Shown here piece by piece: positions 7,483 to 14,912 of a stretch of DNA of 26,568 bases. The stretch is taken from the NCBI GenBank assembly GCA_015494385.1, contig WGBJ01000187.1, positions 1 through 26,568 of the forward strand, read 5' to 3'. Source of the DNA: Marinosulfonomonas sp. GTDB lineage: Bacteria > Pseudomonadota > Alphaproteobacteria > Rhodobacterales > Rhodobacteraceae. Each line of letters begins with the position of its first letter. Positions within the stretch are counted from its first letter, which is position 1. The translations under genes and the position numbers were made by a program. Below the pieces are notes generated by a model. That model was not told where the DNA came from. It saw nothing but the letters and a program-made list of their open reading frames with translations, and ran no database searches.

Positions 7483-8547
7483 ATGGCGGTCGTTGAAAAT
7501 AACGGAAACGGGCGGCGCAAGTCGCCCTTTTCCTCGTCCGCTTTCGCCACGGTTCTGAAAACGCTGGGATCCGTGATTGTCACCATGCTGGGGCTGACCT
7601 TTGTCACCTTTATCATTGGCCGTGTGATGCCGATTGACCCGGTGATTTCGATTGTGGGCGAACGGGCGTCCAGGGAAACCTATGAAGCCGCCTATCAGGC
7701 TATGGGTCTGGACAAACCGATTCTTGTGCAATTTGCCTATTACATCTGGGATGTACTGCACGGCGATTTCGGCATGTCACTGCTGAATGCCCGCCCCGTT
7801 GCAGAAGACATCAAACGAGTTTTCCCCGCCACGCTGGAACTGGCGACCATCGGCACCTTTTTTGGTGTGGTCCTTGGTGTCCCACTTGGCGTTATTGCCG
7901 CCGTGAAACGCGGCACATGGATTGATCAGGTCGCCCGTGTTGTGGCGCTGGTCGGATATTCCATGCCGATCTTCTGGCTGGGCCTGATGGGCCTGCTGGT
8001 GTTTTACGGCATCCTTGGCTGGGTCGGCGGGCCGGGCCGCGTTGGCATTTTCTACGAGGACATCGTGCCAACCGTCACGGGAATGATCCTGATCGACAGT
8101 ATTATCAGCAATAACTGGGATGTGTTCTGGAACGCCGTCAGCCACATTATCCTGCCATCCTCGATCCTTGGCTATTATTCGATGGCCTATATCAGCCGCA
8201 TGACCCGTTCTTTCATGCTGGAACAAATGAGCGCCGAATACATCACCACCGCGCGGGTCAAGGGCCTGCCGGAACGCACCGTTGTCTGGCGACATGCCTT
8301 TGGCAATATCAAGGTGCAGCTGATCACGGTGATTGCCCTGAGTTACGCCAACCTGCTGGAGGGCGCGGTGCTGACCGAAACGATCTTCGCCTGGCCGGGG
8401 ATTGGCCAGTATATCACCACGGCGCTGTTGTCGGCCGATATGAACGCGGTGCTGGGTGGCACGGTGGTTGTCGGCCTGATCTTTGTGCTGCTGAATATCT
8501 TCTCCGATCTGCTGTATCGGTTCTTTGATCCGAGGGCGGCAAAATGA
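7483..8547 (+). CDS. Peptide ABC transporter permease, DppB-like
   Basis: 354-residue inner-membrane permease with an N-terminal transmembrane segment (about residues 24-46), a periplasmic loop, then about five more membrane helices. The cytoplasmic EAA coupling loop is visible in YITTARVKGLPERTVVWRHA, which docks to the ATPases. The C-terminus carries the usual FAWPGIGQYI motif of DppB/OppB proteins. The ATG directly follows the binding-protein stop codon, and the gene end overlaps the next permease by four bases (ATGA at 8544). It pairs with the DppC-like subunit to form the channel. Confidence 0.95.
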   Translation: MAVVENNGNGRRKSPFSSSAFATVLKTLGSVIVTMLGLTFVTFIIGRVMPIDPVISIVGERASRETYEAAYQAMGLDKPILVQFAYYIWDVLHGDFGMSLLNARPVAEDIKRVFPATLELATIGTFFGVVLGVPLGVIAAVKRGTWIDQVARVVALVGYSMPIFWLGLMGLLVFYGILGWVGGPGRVGIFYEDIVPTVTGMILIDSIISNNWDVFWNAVSHIILPSSILGYYSMAYISRMTRSFMLEQMSAEYITTARVKGLPERTVVWRHAFGNIKVQLITVIALSYANLLEGAVLTETIFAWPGIGQYITTALLSADMNAVLGGTVVVGLIFVLLNIFSDLLYRFFDPRAAK

Positions 8548-9473
8548 CGGATACCAACATGCAAAAACAAACCCTGCGCGAATGGCTGATGACCGATACG
8601 CCCACCTCACGGCGGCACGCAAAATTTGCGGCGCTGTATTCGGGGTGGCTGACGCTGAAGTCCAACTCGATGGCGATGATCGGTCTGGGCATCCTGCTGT
8701 TGCTGGTGCTGATCGCTGCCGCAGCCCCGCTGCTGGCGCCGATGGATCCGTTTGTTCAAAACCTTGGAAACCGGTTGCAACCGCCGGGAACCGAGGGGCA
8801 TTTGCTGGGCACCGACAGTCTGGGCCGCGATATTCTTAGCCGGATGATCTATGGCTCGCGGATCACGCTGTATATCGTGGCGCTGGTCGCCCTGATCGCG
8901 CCCATCGTCGGGCTGCTGGTGGGCACGGTGGCCGGTTATACCGGCGGCTGGATCGACACCATCCTGATGCGGATCACCGACATCTTTCTGGCCTTCCCCC
9001 GCCTCGTTCTGGCGCTGGCCTTTGTGGCGGCCCTTGGGGCTGGTATCGAAAACGCGGTGCTGGCGATTTCGCTGACTGCATGGCCGCCTTATGCACGGAT
9101 CGCGCGGGCCGAAACCCTGACCATCCGCAATTCCGATTACATCGCCGCCATCAAACTGCAAGGTGCGCGGGCGGGCCGGATCATCACACGCCACATCTGG
9201 CCGCTGTGTATTTCGTCACTGATCGTGCGGGTGACGCTGGATATGGCCGGTGTTATTCTGGCCGCTGCCGGCCTTGGCTTCCTTGGCCTTGGCGCACAGC
9301 CCCCCAGCCCCGAATGGGGCGCGATGATCGCCGAAGGGCGGCGGTTTATTCTGGATCACTGGTGGGTTGCCACCATGCCCGGCCTTGCCATTTTCACCGT
9401 CTCGCTGGCGTTCAACCTGTTGGGTGACGGTCTGCGCGATGTGCTGGACCCCAAAGAAGGAGGCCACTCATGA
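8544..9473 (+). CDS. Peptide ABC transporter permease, DppC-like
   Basis: 309-residue inner-membrane permease. It has an N-terminal cytoplasmic leader, a first membrane helix at about residues 40-65, the periplasmic GTDSLGRDILSRMIYGSR motif typical of DppC/OppC, and a block of about five helices. The EAA loop is seen in YIAAIKLQGARAGRIITRHI. Overlaps by ATGA at both ends (8544 and 9470) show it is co-translated with its partners. With the DppB-like subunit it forms the transport channel. Confidence 0.95.
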   Translation: MTDTNMQKQTLREWLMTDTPTSRRHAKFAALYSGWLTLKSNSMAMIGLGILLLLVLIAAAAPLLAPMDPFVQNLGNRLQPPGTEGHLLGTDSLGRDILSRMIYGSRITLYIVALVALIAPIVGLLVGTVAGYTGGWIDTILMRITDIFLAFPRLVLALAFVAALGAGIENAVLAISLTAWPPYARIARAETLTIRNSDYIAAIKLQGARAGRIITRHIWPLCISSLIVRVTLDMAGVILAAAGLGFLGLGAQPPSPEWGAMIAEGRRFILDHWWVATMPGLAIFTVSLAFNLLGDGLRDVLDPKEGGHS

Positions 9474-10327
9474 CCCCGCTTCTGGATGTCAAAAACCTGC
9501 GCGTCACCTTCCCGACGCGACAAGGCGAATTCGAGGCCGTGCGCGGCGTGTCCTTTACCCTTGGCAAGGAACGGCTGGGGATTGTGGGCGAAAGTGGCTC
9601 GGGCAAATCCATGACCGGCCGCGCCATCCTGCGGCTGATCCGTCCCCCCGGGCGGGTCGAGGCCGACAAGATGGAGCTGCATGGCCGCGATTTGCTGAGC
9701 ATGTCCGAAAAGGAAATGCAGGGCGTGCGCGGGCAGAAAATCTCGATGGTGATGCAGGATCCCAAATTTTCGCTGAACCCTGTGATGACGATTGCCGACC
9801 AGATCATGGAAATCTACCGCTTTCACACGGGGGCGGGCAAAAAGGCGGCATGGGCCAAGGCGATTGAAATGCTCGAAGCCGTGTCGATCCGTGATCCTGA
9901 GCGGGTGATGCGCAGCTATCCGCATGAAATGTCCGGCGGCATGGGCCAGCGGATCATGATTGCGATGATGCTGGTGACAGAACCGGAAATCCTGATAGCG
10001 GATGAACCCACTTCGGCGCTGGATGTGTCGGTGCAAACGCAGGTGCTGTCGATCATCGACCGGCTGGTGCGCGAACGCGGTATGGGACTGATCTTCATCA
10101 GCCACGACCTGAAGCTGGTATCGTCCTTTTGCGACCGCGTGCTGATCATGTACGCGGGCCGCGTAGTCGAAGTGTGCGAGGCCGACAAGCTGGATCAGGC
10201 CACCCACCCCTATACCCGCGGGTTGCTGGGGTCCTTGCCGGATATACGCGAGCCGAAAGACCGGCTGGAAGTGCTGAAGCGTGACGAAACATGGCGTATC
10301 GCCGAAAGCGTGAGTGGACGGACATGA
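9470..10327 (+). CDS. Peptide ABC transporter ATP-binding protein, DppD-like
   Basis: 285-residue ATPase that powers import. Walker A GESGSGKS is at residues 40-47, Q-loop near Q96, signature MSGGMGQR at 154-161, Walker B ILIADEP at 174-180 (D178, E179) and the switch histidine H212. It is shorter than typical DppD/OppD proteins (about 320-330): the C-terminal oligopeptide-transporter tail is reduced to the YTRGLLGSLPD segment plus about 25 residues, and no cysteine cluster is present. ATGA overlaps at 9470 and 10324 couple it to its neighbours. Confidence 0.94.
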   Translation: MTPLLDVKNLRVTFPTRQGEFEAVRGVSFTLGKERLGIVGESGSGKSMTGRAILRLIRPPGRVEADKMELHGRDLLSMSEKEMQGVRGQKISMVMQDPKFSLNPVMTIADQIMEIYRFHTGAGKKAAWAKAIEMLEAVSIRDPERVMRSYPHEMSGGMGQRIMIAMMLVTEPEILIADEPTSALDVSVQTQVLSIIDRLVRERGMGLIFISHDLKLVSSFCDRVLIMYAGRVVEVCEADKLDQATHPYTRGLLGSLPDIREPKDRLEVLKRDETWRIAESVSGRT

Positions 10328-11094
10328 GCCATATACATATTGAAAATCTGAATGTCTGGTTTGGCGACGGGGCCGATCGTGTGGACGCCGTAAAGAACGC
10401 CACATTCGACGTGCCCAGCGGCGCAAGTTTCGGGTTGGTCGGGGAAAGTGGCTCGGGCAAATCGACGATCCTGCGGGCGATGATGGGCCTTGCCCCAACA
10501 TGGTCGGGCACCATTCAGGTGGGTGATTTCAAGCTGGGCAAAAAGCGACCCAAGGAGTTTTACAAAGATGTGCAGATGGTGTTTCAGGACCCCTACGCAT
10601 CGCTGCACCCGCGCCATTCCGTGGATCAGGTGCTGGGCGAAACCCTGTCGCTGCACGGGTTCAAGGATATTGACAACCGCATCATGAAACTGCTGGACGA
10701 CGTGGGCCTTGGCCCTGCGTTCCGGTTCCGCTATCCGCACCAACTGTCGGGCGGGCAACGCCAGCGGGTTGCGATTGCCCGCGCACTGGCCCCCGAACCG
10801 TCGGTGATCCTGCTGGACGAACCCACCTCGGCGCTGGATGTATCGGTGCAGGCCGAAGTGCTGAACCTGCTGTCGGACCTGCGCGAGGAACACAAGCTGA
10901 CCTATCTGATGGTATCGCACAATCTGGCCGTGGTCGCGCATATGTGCGATGCAACGGCAGTGATGCAGAACGGCGAAATCGTCGAGGTGATGACGGTCGA
11001 AGACATGCGCGCAATGAACCCCAAACACCCCTACACCAAACACCTGCTGGATTCGTCGTTCGGCTATAACCCCAACGCGGCGCAGTCGGCATGA
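10324..11094 (+). CDS. Peptide ABC transporter ATP-binding protein, DppF-like
   Basis: 256 residues from the ATG at 10324, chosen because it makes the same four-base ATGA overlap as the other junctions; an upstream in-frame start at 10291 would lie within the previous gene. Walker A GESGSGKS is at 40-47, signature LSGGQRQR at 141-148, Walker B with D165/E166 and the switch H199. It forms the ATPase pair with the DppD-like protein. The C-terminus is short compared with typical DppF (about 320-330), as in its partner, so the whole transporter has trimmed ATPase tails. The end overlaps the SDR gene by ATGA (11091). Confidence 0.94.
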   Translation: MSHIHIENLNVWFGDGADRVDAVKNATFDVPSGASFGLVGESGSGKSTILRAMMGLAPTWSGTIQVGDFKLGKKRPKEFYKDVQMVFQDPYASLHPRHSVDQVLGETLSLHGFKDIDNRIMKLLDDVGLGPAFRFRYPHQLSGGQRQRVAIARALAPEPSVILLDEPTSALDVSVQAEVLNLLSDLREEHKLTYLMVSHNLAVVAHMCDATAVMQNGEIVEVMTVEDMRAMNPKHPYTKHLLDSSFGYNPNAAQSA

Positions 11095-11846
11095 GGGGGA
11101 CAACCGCCATCGTCACCGGTGCCGCGCGTGGCATCGGCCTTGCCACCACCCGCCTGTTTCTGGCCGAAGGTCGCCGCGTGGCGATGATCGACCGCGACGG
11201 GGACGAATTGATGAAAGTGGCGGACGGGATGGAGGGCGTTTTGCCCATCATCTGTGACGTATCAAAACCCGATCAGGTGGACGCGATGGTCGCGCGGGTA
11301 ATCGACGAAATGGGCCGCATTGATACACTGGTCAACAACGCCGGTGTGGCTGCGTTTGAACCGATCGGCAAAACCGATTTTGAAACATGGCGCACGGTGA
11401 TGGAAACCAATCTGGACGGCGTGTTCCTGTGTTCCCAGGCCGCCATTCCGCATATGGCCAAACAGGGCGGCGCAATCGTCAACATCGCGTCTATCTCGGG
11501 CCTGCGGGCCAGCACTTTGCGGGTGGCCTATGGCACATCCAAGGCGGCAGTGATCCAGTTGACCAAACAGCAGGCGGCGGAACTGGGCGAAGTCGGCATC
11601 CGCGCCAACTGTGTGGCCCCCGGCCCCGTGGCCACCAAACTGGCCATCGCCGTCCACAGCCCCGAAATCCGCGCGGCCTATTACAAGGCCATGCCGTTAA
11701 ACCGCTACGGCACCGAAGAGGAAATCGCGCAGGTGATTGTGTTCCTTTGCTCAGACAAGGCCAGCTTTGTCACGGGTCAGGTTGTGGCCGCCGATGGCGG
11801 GTTCGAGGCCACCGGTGTGGGGTTGGCTGCATTGCGGGGAGAGTGA
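11091..11846 (+). CDS. Short-chain dehydrogenase/reductase (classical SDR)
   Basis: 251-residue NAD(P)-dependent oxidoreductase. The cofactor motif TGAARGIG is at residues 9-16, NNAG at 82-85, catalytic S134, Y147 and K151 (YGTSK). The acidic residue after the second strand (D35 in MIDRD) favours NAD over NADP. It is the last gene of the importer operon, joined by an ATGA overlap, so it likely acts on a product of the imported compound, for example a hydroxy or keto acid derived from one of the residues. That link is inference from position. The stop codon is a single base from the stop of the convergent DUF2474 gene, leaving no room for an intergenic terminator. Confidence 0.93.
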   Translation: MRGTTAIVTGAARGIGLATTRLFLAEGRRVAMIDRDGDELMKVADGMEGVLPIICDVSKPDQVDAMVARVIDEMGRIDTLVNNAGVAAFEPIGKTDFETWRTVMETNLDGVFLCSQAAIPHMAKQGGAIVNIASISGLRASTLRVAYGTSKAAVIQLTKQQAAELGEVGIRANCVAPGPVATKLAIAVHSPEIRAAYYKAMPLNRYGTEEEIAQVIVFLCSDKASFVTGQVVAADGGFEATGVGLAALRGE

Positions 11847-11847
11847 T

Positions 11848-11964
11848 TTAACCCGTGCCAATCGCCATTCGGATAGCAAAGGCAACGGTTGTCAGCGCCA
11901 GCACGCTGGCAAACCATATTCCGGCAAACCAGAGCAGGCGGCGGGCAAGGCTTTGTCGGGTCAT
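11848..11964 (-). CDS. DUF2474 family small membrane protein of cytochrome bd operon
   Basis: A 38-residue single-span protein. Residues 1-10 are basic (MTRQSLARRL), followed by one hydrophobic helix with LWFAGIWFASVLALTTVAF, then a short IRMAIGTG tail. This W-F-x-x-I-W pattern and the location directly after cydB match the DUF2474 peptides found with CIO-type bd oxidases. They may play a role like CydX in E. coli, stabilising the oxidase, but that is by analogy. The ATG at 11964 overlaps the cydB stop by one base (TGATG), so translation is coupled. The stop is one base from that of the convergent SDR gene. Confidence 0.85.
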   Translation of the reverse strand: MTRQSLARRLLWFAGIWFASVLALTTVAFAIRMAIGTG

Positions 11965-12968
11965 CAGTGGTATCCTTCGTCAGGGTTAACTTTGCCGCGG
12001 AACACCCAGTAGGCGTATCCGGTATATCCAAGGATCAGCGGCACCAGTGCCAGCGTGCCATAAAGGGTGAAGCGCAGGCTGGAGTCCGGCGCTGCGGCCT
12101 CCCATATCGAAACCGATGGCGGCACGATATTGGGATAGAAACTGATCCCGACCCCGACAAAGCTGACCACGAATATCAGCAGGGATGCGATGAAGGGGCG
12201 GGCTTCGTGACCCGCTTTCAGACTGCTGAACAACAGCCATGTCAGGGCCATCATCGCCAATGGCACGACCATTGTATAAAGGCTTCCGGGCAGGTTGAAC
12301 CAGCGCTGGAAGTAGACCGGATCCTGAAACGGGGTCAGCACCGATACGATGCCGATTGCGGCCAGTGTGATCATGCCCAGCATGGTGGCCTTTTCACGCA
12401 TCATTTGTTGCAGTGCGCCTTCTGTTTTCAGGATCAGCCATGTTGATCCCAATAGGGCGTAGCCGGCAACCACAGACAGGCCGGTCAGAACGGTGAACGG
12501 GCTAAGCCAGTCCCACCAGCCGCCCGCATAGGCGCGGTCCACCACGTTGATGCCCTGCACCAACGCACCAAGGGTGATGCCCTGCATCATCGCGGCAATG
12601 GCGGAACCGGCGGCAAAGCCAACCTCCCACACCGGTTTCCAGCGTTTGGTGCGACCGCGGTATTCAAAGGCAACCCCGCGGAATATCAGCGCCAAAAGCA
12701 TGGTGATGATCGGCATGTACAGGGCGGGCAGGATGATGGCATAGGCCAGCGGAAACACGGCAAGCAAGCCGCCGCCGCCAAGGATCAGCCATGTTTCGTT
12801 GCCATCCCAGACCGGCGCGATGGAGTTCATCATCAGGTCTTTGTCCTGTTCGGATTTGGCAAAGGGGAACAGGATGCCGACGCCAAGGTCGAACCCGTCA
12901 AGGATAACATAGGTCAGCACGGCAAAGGCGATGATGCCGGCCCAGATGAAAGGTAGATCGAACAGCAT
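11964..12968 (-). CDS. cydB: Cytochrome bd-type (cyanide-insensitive) ubiquinol oxidase subunit II
   Basis: 334-residue inner-membrane subunit, about eight or nine helices, that pairs with CydA to form the quinol:O2 oxidase. Motifs include the N-terminal VLDGFDLGVGILFP block, WDGNETWLILGGGGLLAVFP and FRGVAFEYR, all characteristic of CydB. Length matches the shorter CIO-type (E. coli CydB is 379). The start at 12968 has a strong AGGAGG site. It lies 9 bases after cydA and overlaps the DUF2474 gene, all minus strand. No cydCD assembly transporter is in the window. Confidence 0.96.
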   Translation of the reverse strand: MLFDLPFIWAGIIAFAVLTYVILDGFDLGVGILFPFAKSEQDKDLMMNSIAPVWDGNETWLILGGGGLLAVFPLAYAIILPALYMPIITMLLALIFRGVAFEYRGRTKRWKPVWEVGFAAGSAIAAMMQGITLGALVQGINVVDRAYAGGWWDWLSPFTVLTGLSVVAGYALLGSTWLILKTEGALQQMMREKATMLGMITLAAIGIVSVLTPFQDPVYFQRWFNLPGSLYTMVVPLAMMALTWLLFSSLKAGHEARPFIASLLIFVVSFVGVGISFYPNIVPPSVSIWEAAAPDSSLRFTLYGTLALVPLILGYTGYAYWVFRGKVNPDEGYH

Positions 12969-12977
12969 TGTGGCCTC

Positions 12978-14342
12978 CTATGCGGTAACGGCTTGGGTCA
13001 TGGGCGGGGTTGTCGGGGCGGGCGCATCGGGTGCCTGCCGCATCAGCCGGAAAACGTAGAACAATCCGGCCCCGAAAACGAAGAAGTACACCCAGATGAA
13101 GGCCAGCAGTGATGCCCCCACAGCAGGCGCATCCACCGGCCCGATGGAATCCACCGTGCGCAATGCGCCGTAGACGGTGAAAGGCTGACGGCCAACTTCG
13201 GTGGTGATCCATCCCGCCAGCAGGGCGATGAACCCGCTTGGCCCCATCAGCAGGGAAACGCGGTGCAGCCAGCGGTCCCGATAAAGGGTGCCGCGCCAGC
13301 GCCGCCACAGGCTCCAACCACCCATGCCCAGCATGGCAAAGCCGATAGCGATCATGATGCGGAAGGACCAGAATACGACGGTGACGGGCGGCTCGTCCGC
13401 GTCCGCCACCGTGTCCAGCCCCGCGAGTGGTGCATTCAGATCGTGTTTCAGGATCAGGCTGGATAATTTCGGAATTTGAATAGCGTAGTCGATGCGCTTT
13501 TCCTGTGGGTTCGGGATGCCGAACAGGATCAGGGGTGCGCCGTCAGGGTGGCTTTCGTAGTGACCCTCCATCGCCATTACCTTGGCGGGCTGGTGTTCCA
13601 GCGTGTTCAACCCGTGCGCATCACCGGCGATGATCTGGATTGGGGCAACAATCGCTGCCATCCACATCGCCATGGAAAACATCCGCATGGTCGCGCCGTT
13701 GTTACGGTCCTTCAGCAGATGCCACCCTGCAACACCGGCCACGGCAAAGGATGTGGACAGGAACGCCGCCAACACCATATGCACCAGCCGGTAGGGGAAG
13801 GACGGGTTAAAGATAATCGCCCACCAATCCTCGGGTGTGAACTGGCCTGCCTCGTTGATGGAATAGCCCGCAGGGGTTTGCATCCATGAATTGGCCGACA
13901 GGATCCATGTGGCCGACATCAGGGTGCCAATGGCCACCATTGCGGTGGCAAACATATGCAGGCGCGGCCCGACCTTTTCACGGCCAAACAGCATGATGCC
14001 CAGAAATCCGGCCTCAAGGAAAAAGGCCGATAACACTTCGTAAGCCAGCAGCGGGCCAAGGACCGGGCCGGTTTTATCGGCAAAAACACTCCAGTTGGTG
14101 CCGAACTGGTAGGACATGACGATGCCCGAAACCACGCCCATGCCGAACACCACCGCGAAGATCTTTTTCCAGTATTCAAACAGCGTCAGATAGGTGCGGT
14201 CCTGCGTTCGCAACCACAGCCCGTTCAGCACCGTCAGGAAACTGGCCAGCCCGATTGAAAAGGCTGGAAAGATGATGTGGAACGAGATGGTAAAGGCGAA
14301 TTGCGCCCGTGCCAGAGCCTCGGCTGTGAATCCGTCAAACAT
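12978..14342 (-). CDS. cydA: Cytochrome bd-type (cyanide-insensitive) ubiquinol oxidase subunit I
   Basis: 454-residue inner-membrane subunit holding the three haems and the quinol site. Haem ligands are conserved: H22 (E. coli H19, high-spin site), H188 (E. coli H186, haem b558) and M330 in VFWSFRIM (E. coli M393). Proton-path and haem-site acids are E102 and E110, and the quinol-binding K254/E259 pair lies in QPAKVMAMEGHYESH. It is about 70 residues shorter than E. coli CydA because the Q loop is short, the hallmark of the CIO subgroup, which is relatively resistant to cyanide. It reduces O2 to water without proton pumping. It is divergent from an NsrR-like gene, suggesting induction by nitric oxide, to which bd oxidases are resistant. 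Confidence 0.96.
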   Translation of the reverse strand: MFDGFTAEALARAQFAFTISFHIIFPAFSIGLASFLTVLNGLWLRTQDRTYLTLFEYWKKIFAVVFGMGVVSGIVMSYQFGTNWSVFADKTGPVLGPLLAYEVLSAFFLEAGFLGIMLFGREKVGPRLHMFATAMVAIGTLMSATWILSANSWMQTPAGYSINEAGQFTPEDWWAIIFNPSFPYRLVHMVLAAFLSTSFAVAGVAGWHLLKDRNNGATMRMFSMAMWMAAIVAPIQIIAGDAHGLNTLEHQPAKVMAMEGHYESHPDGAPLILFGIPNPQEKRIDYAIQIPKLSSLILKHDLNAPLAGLDTVADADEPPVTVVFWSFRIMIAIGFAMLGMGGWSLWRRWRGTLYRDRWLHRVSLLMGPSGFIALLAGWITTEVGRQPFTVYGALRTVDSIGPVDAPAVGASLLAFIWVYFFVFGAGLFYVFRLMRQAPDAPAPTTPPMTQAVTA

Positions 14343-14370
14343 GGTGATACCCCATAGTTATATTAGGCAT

Positions 14371-14389
14371 ATATATTTAATGGATACAT
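14371..14389. promoter_or_regulatory. Candidate NsrR-type operator in cydA leader
   Basis: ATATATTT-AAT-GGATACAT is an imperfect dyad that resembles the published NsrR half-site pattern (ATGYATTT / AAATRCAT) but with a 3-base instead of 1-base spacer and mismatches in both halves. It is 29 bases from the cydA start in the region shared with the NsrR-like gene. Plausible, not proven. Confidence 0.3.
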
Positions 14390-14404
14390 GTTTAATAGAG
14401 ATGC

Positions 14405-14433
14405 TTGTCACAAAGCAATATATGAAATATATC
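14405..14433 (+). promoter_or_regulatory. Candidate sigma-70-like promoter of the NsrR-like gene
   Basis: TTGTCA (14405-14410) and TATATC (14428-14433) are separated by 17 bases and precede the gene by 36 bases. The -35 box is embedded in the palindrome TTGTCACAA (14405-14413), and ATATATGAAATATAT (a 6-base inverted repeat around GAA) covers the -10 area. Either dyad could serve autoregulation. Confidence 0.45.
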
Positions 14434-14468
14434 TTTATTGTCGCACCCAGGAATAGGCGGAAAGCCCT

Positions 14469-14912
14469 ATGAATCTAACGAGTTATACGAATTACGCCTT
14501 GCGCACGCTGCAAATGGCGGCGCTGCATGATCCGAATCTGTTGCGGGTGGATGATGTGGCCAAGGTGCATAGATTGGCCCGTCCGCATATCGTCAAGATC
14601 GTGCATCAACTGGGCAAGGCGGGCTATCTGGAAACCCAGCGCGGGCGCGGCGGCGGGTTTCGGCTGGCGCGACCGGCGGACCAGATTATCGTTGGCGATG
14701 TGGTCCGCTTGACCGAAGGCAATCTGGATGTGGTCGAGTGTTTCAACCCCAGCAAAAACACCTGCCTGCTGTCGGGTATTTGCCGTTTGTCCTTTGCCAT
14801 TCAGGACGCCACAGCGGCCTTTATGGCCGTTCTGGACGGGTTGACCATTGCCGATATTGCCGCCAATCGCGATGAATTGCTGGAACGCAGTCGGGCGCTG
14901 GGCAAAGCCTAG
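14469..14912 (+). CDS. nsrR: Rrf2-family [Fe-S] transcriptional regulator, NsrR-like
   Basis: 147 residues. The N-terminal winged helix-turn-helix spans about residues 1-70 with the conserved RGRGGGFRLARP wing. Three cysteines, C91, C99 and C105 (ECFNPSKNTCLLSGIC), match the cluster ligands of NsrR proteins, which hold an Fe-S cluster that reacts with nitric oxide and then releases DNA. The spacing is the same as in Streptomyces NsrR and close to E. coli NsrR. It is divergent from cydA with 126 bases between starts, so the bd oxidase is the probable target. AGGCGG precedes the start. Its stop codon overlaps that of the convergent CapA-family gene in CTAG. IscR or RirA are alternatives, but the cysteine context fits NsrR best. 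Confidence 0.88.
   Translation: MNLTSYTNYALRTLQMAALHDPNLLRVDDVAKVHRLARPHIVKIVHQLGKAGYLETQRGRGGGFRLARPADQIIVGDVVRLTEGNLDVVECFNPSKNTCLLSGICRLSFAIQDATAAFMAVLDGLTIADIAANRDELLERSRALGKA

Noticed and set aside
5701..7761. 686-residue open frame on the minus strand
   Set aside because: It lies antisense to the peptide-binding protein gene and spans parts of three genes. Its His/Gln/Arg-rich composition is what a high-GC gene gives in the opposite frame, and it has no recognisable motif.
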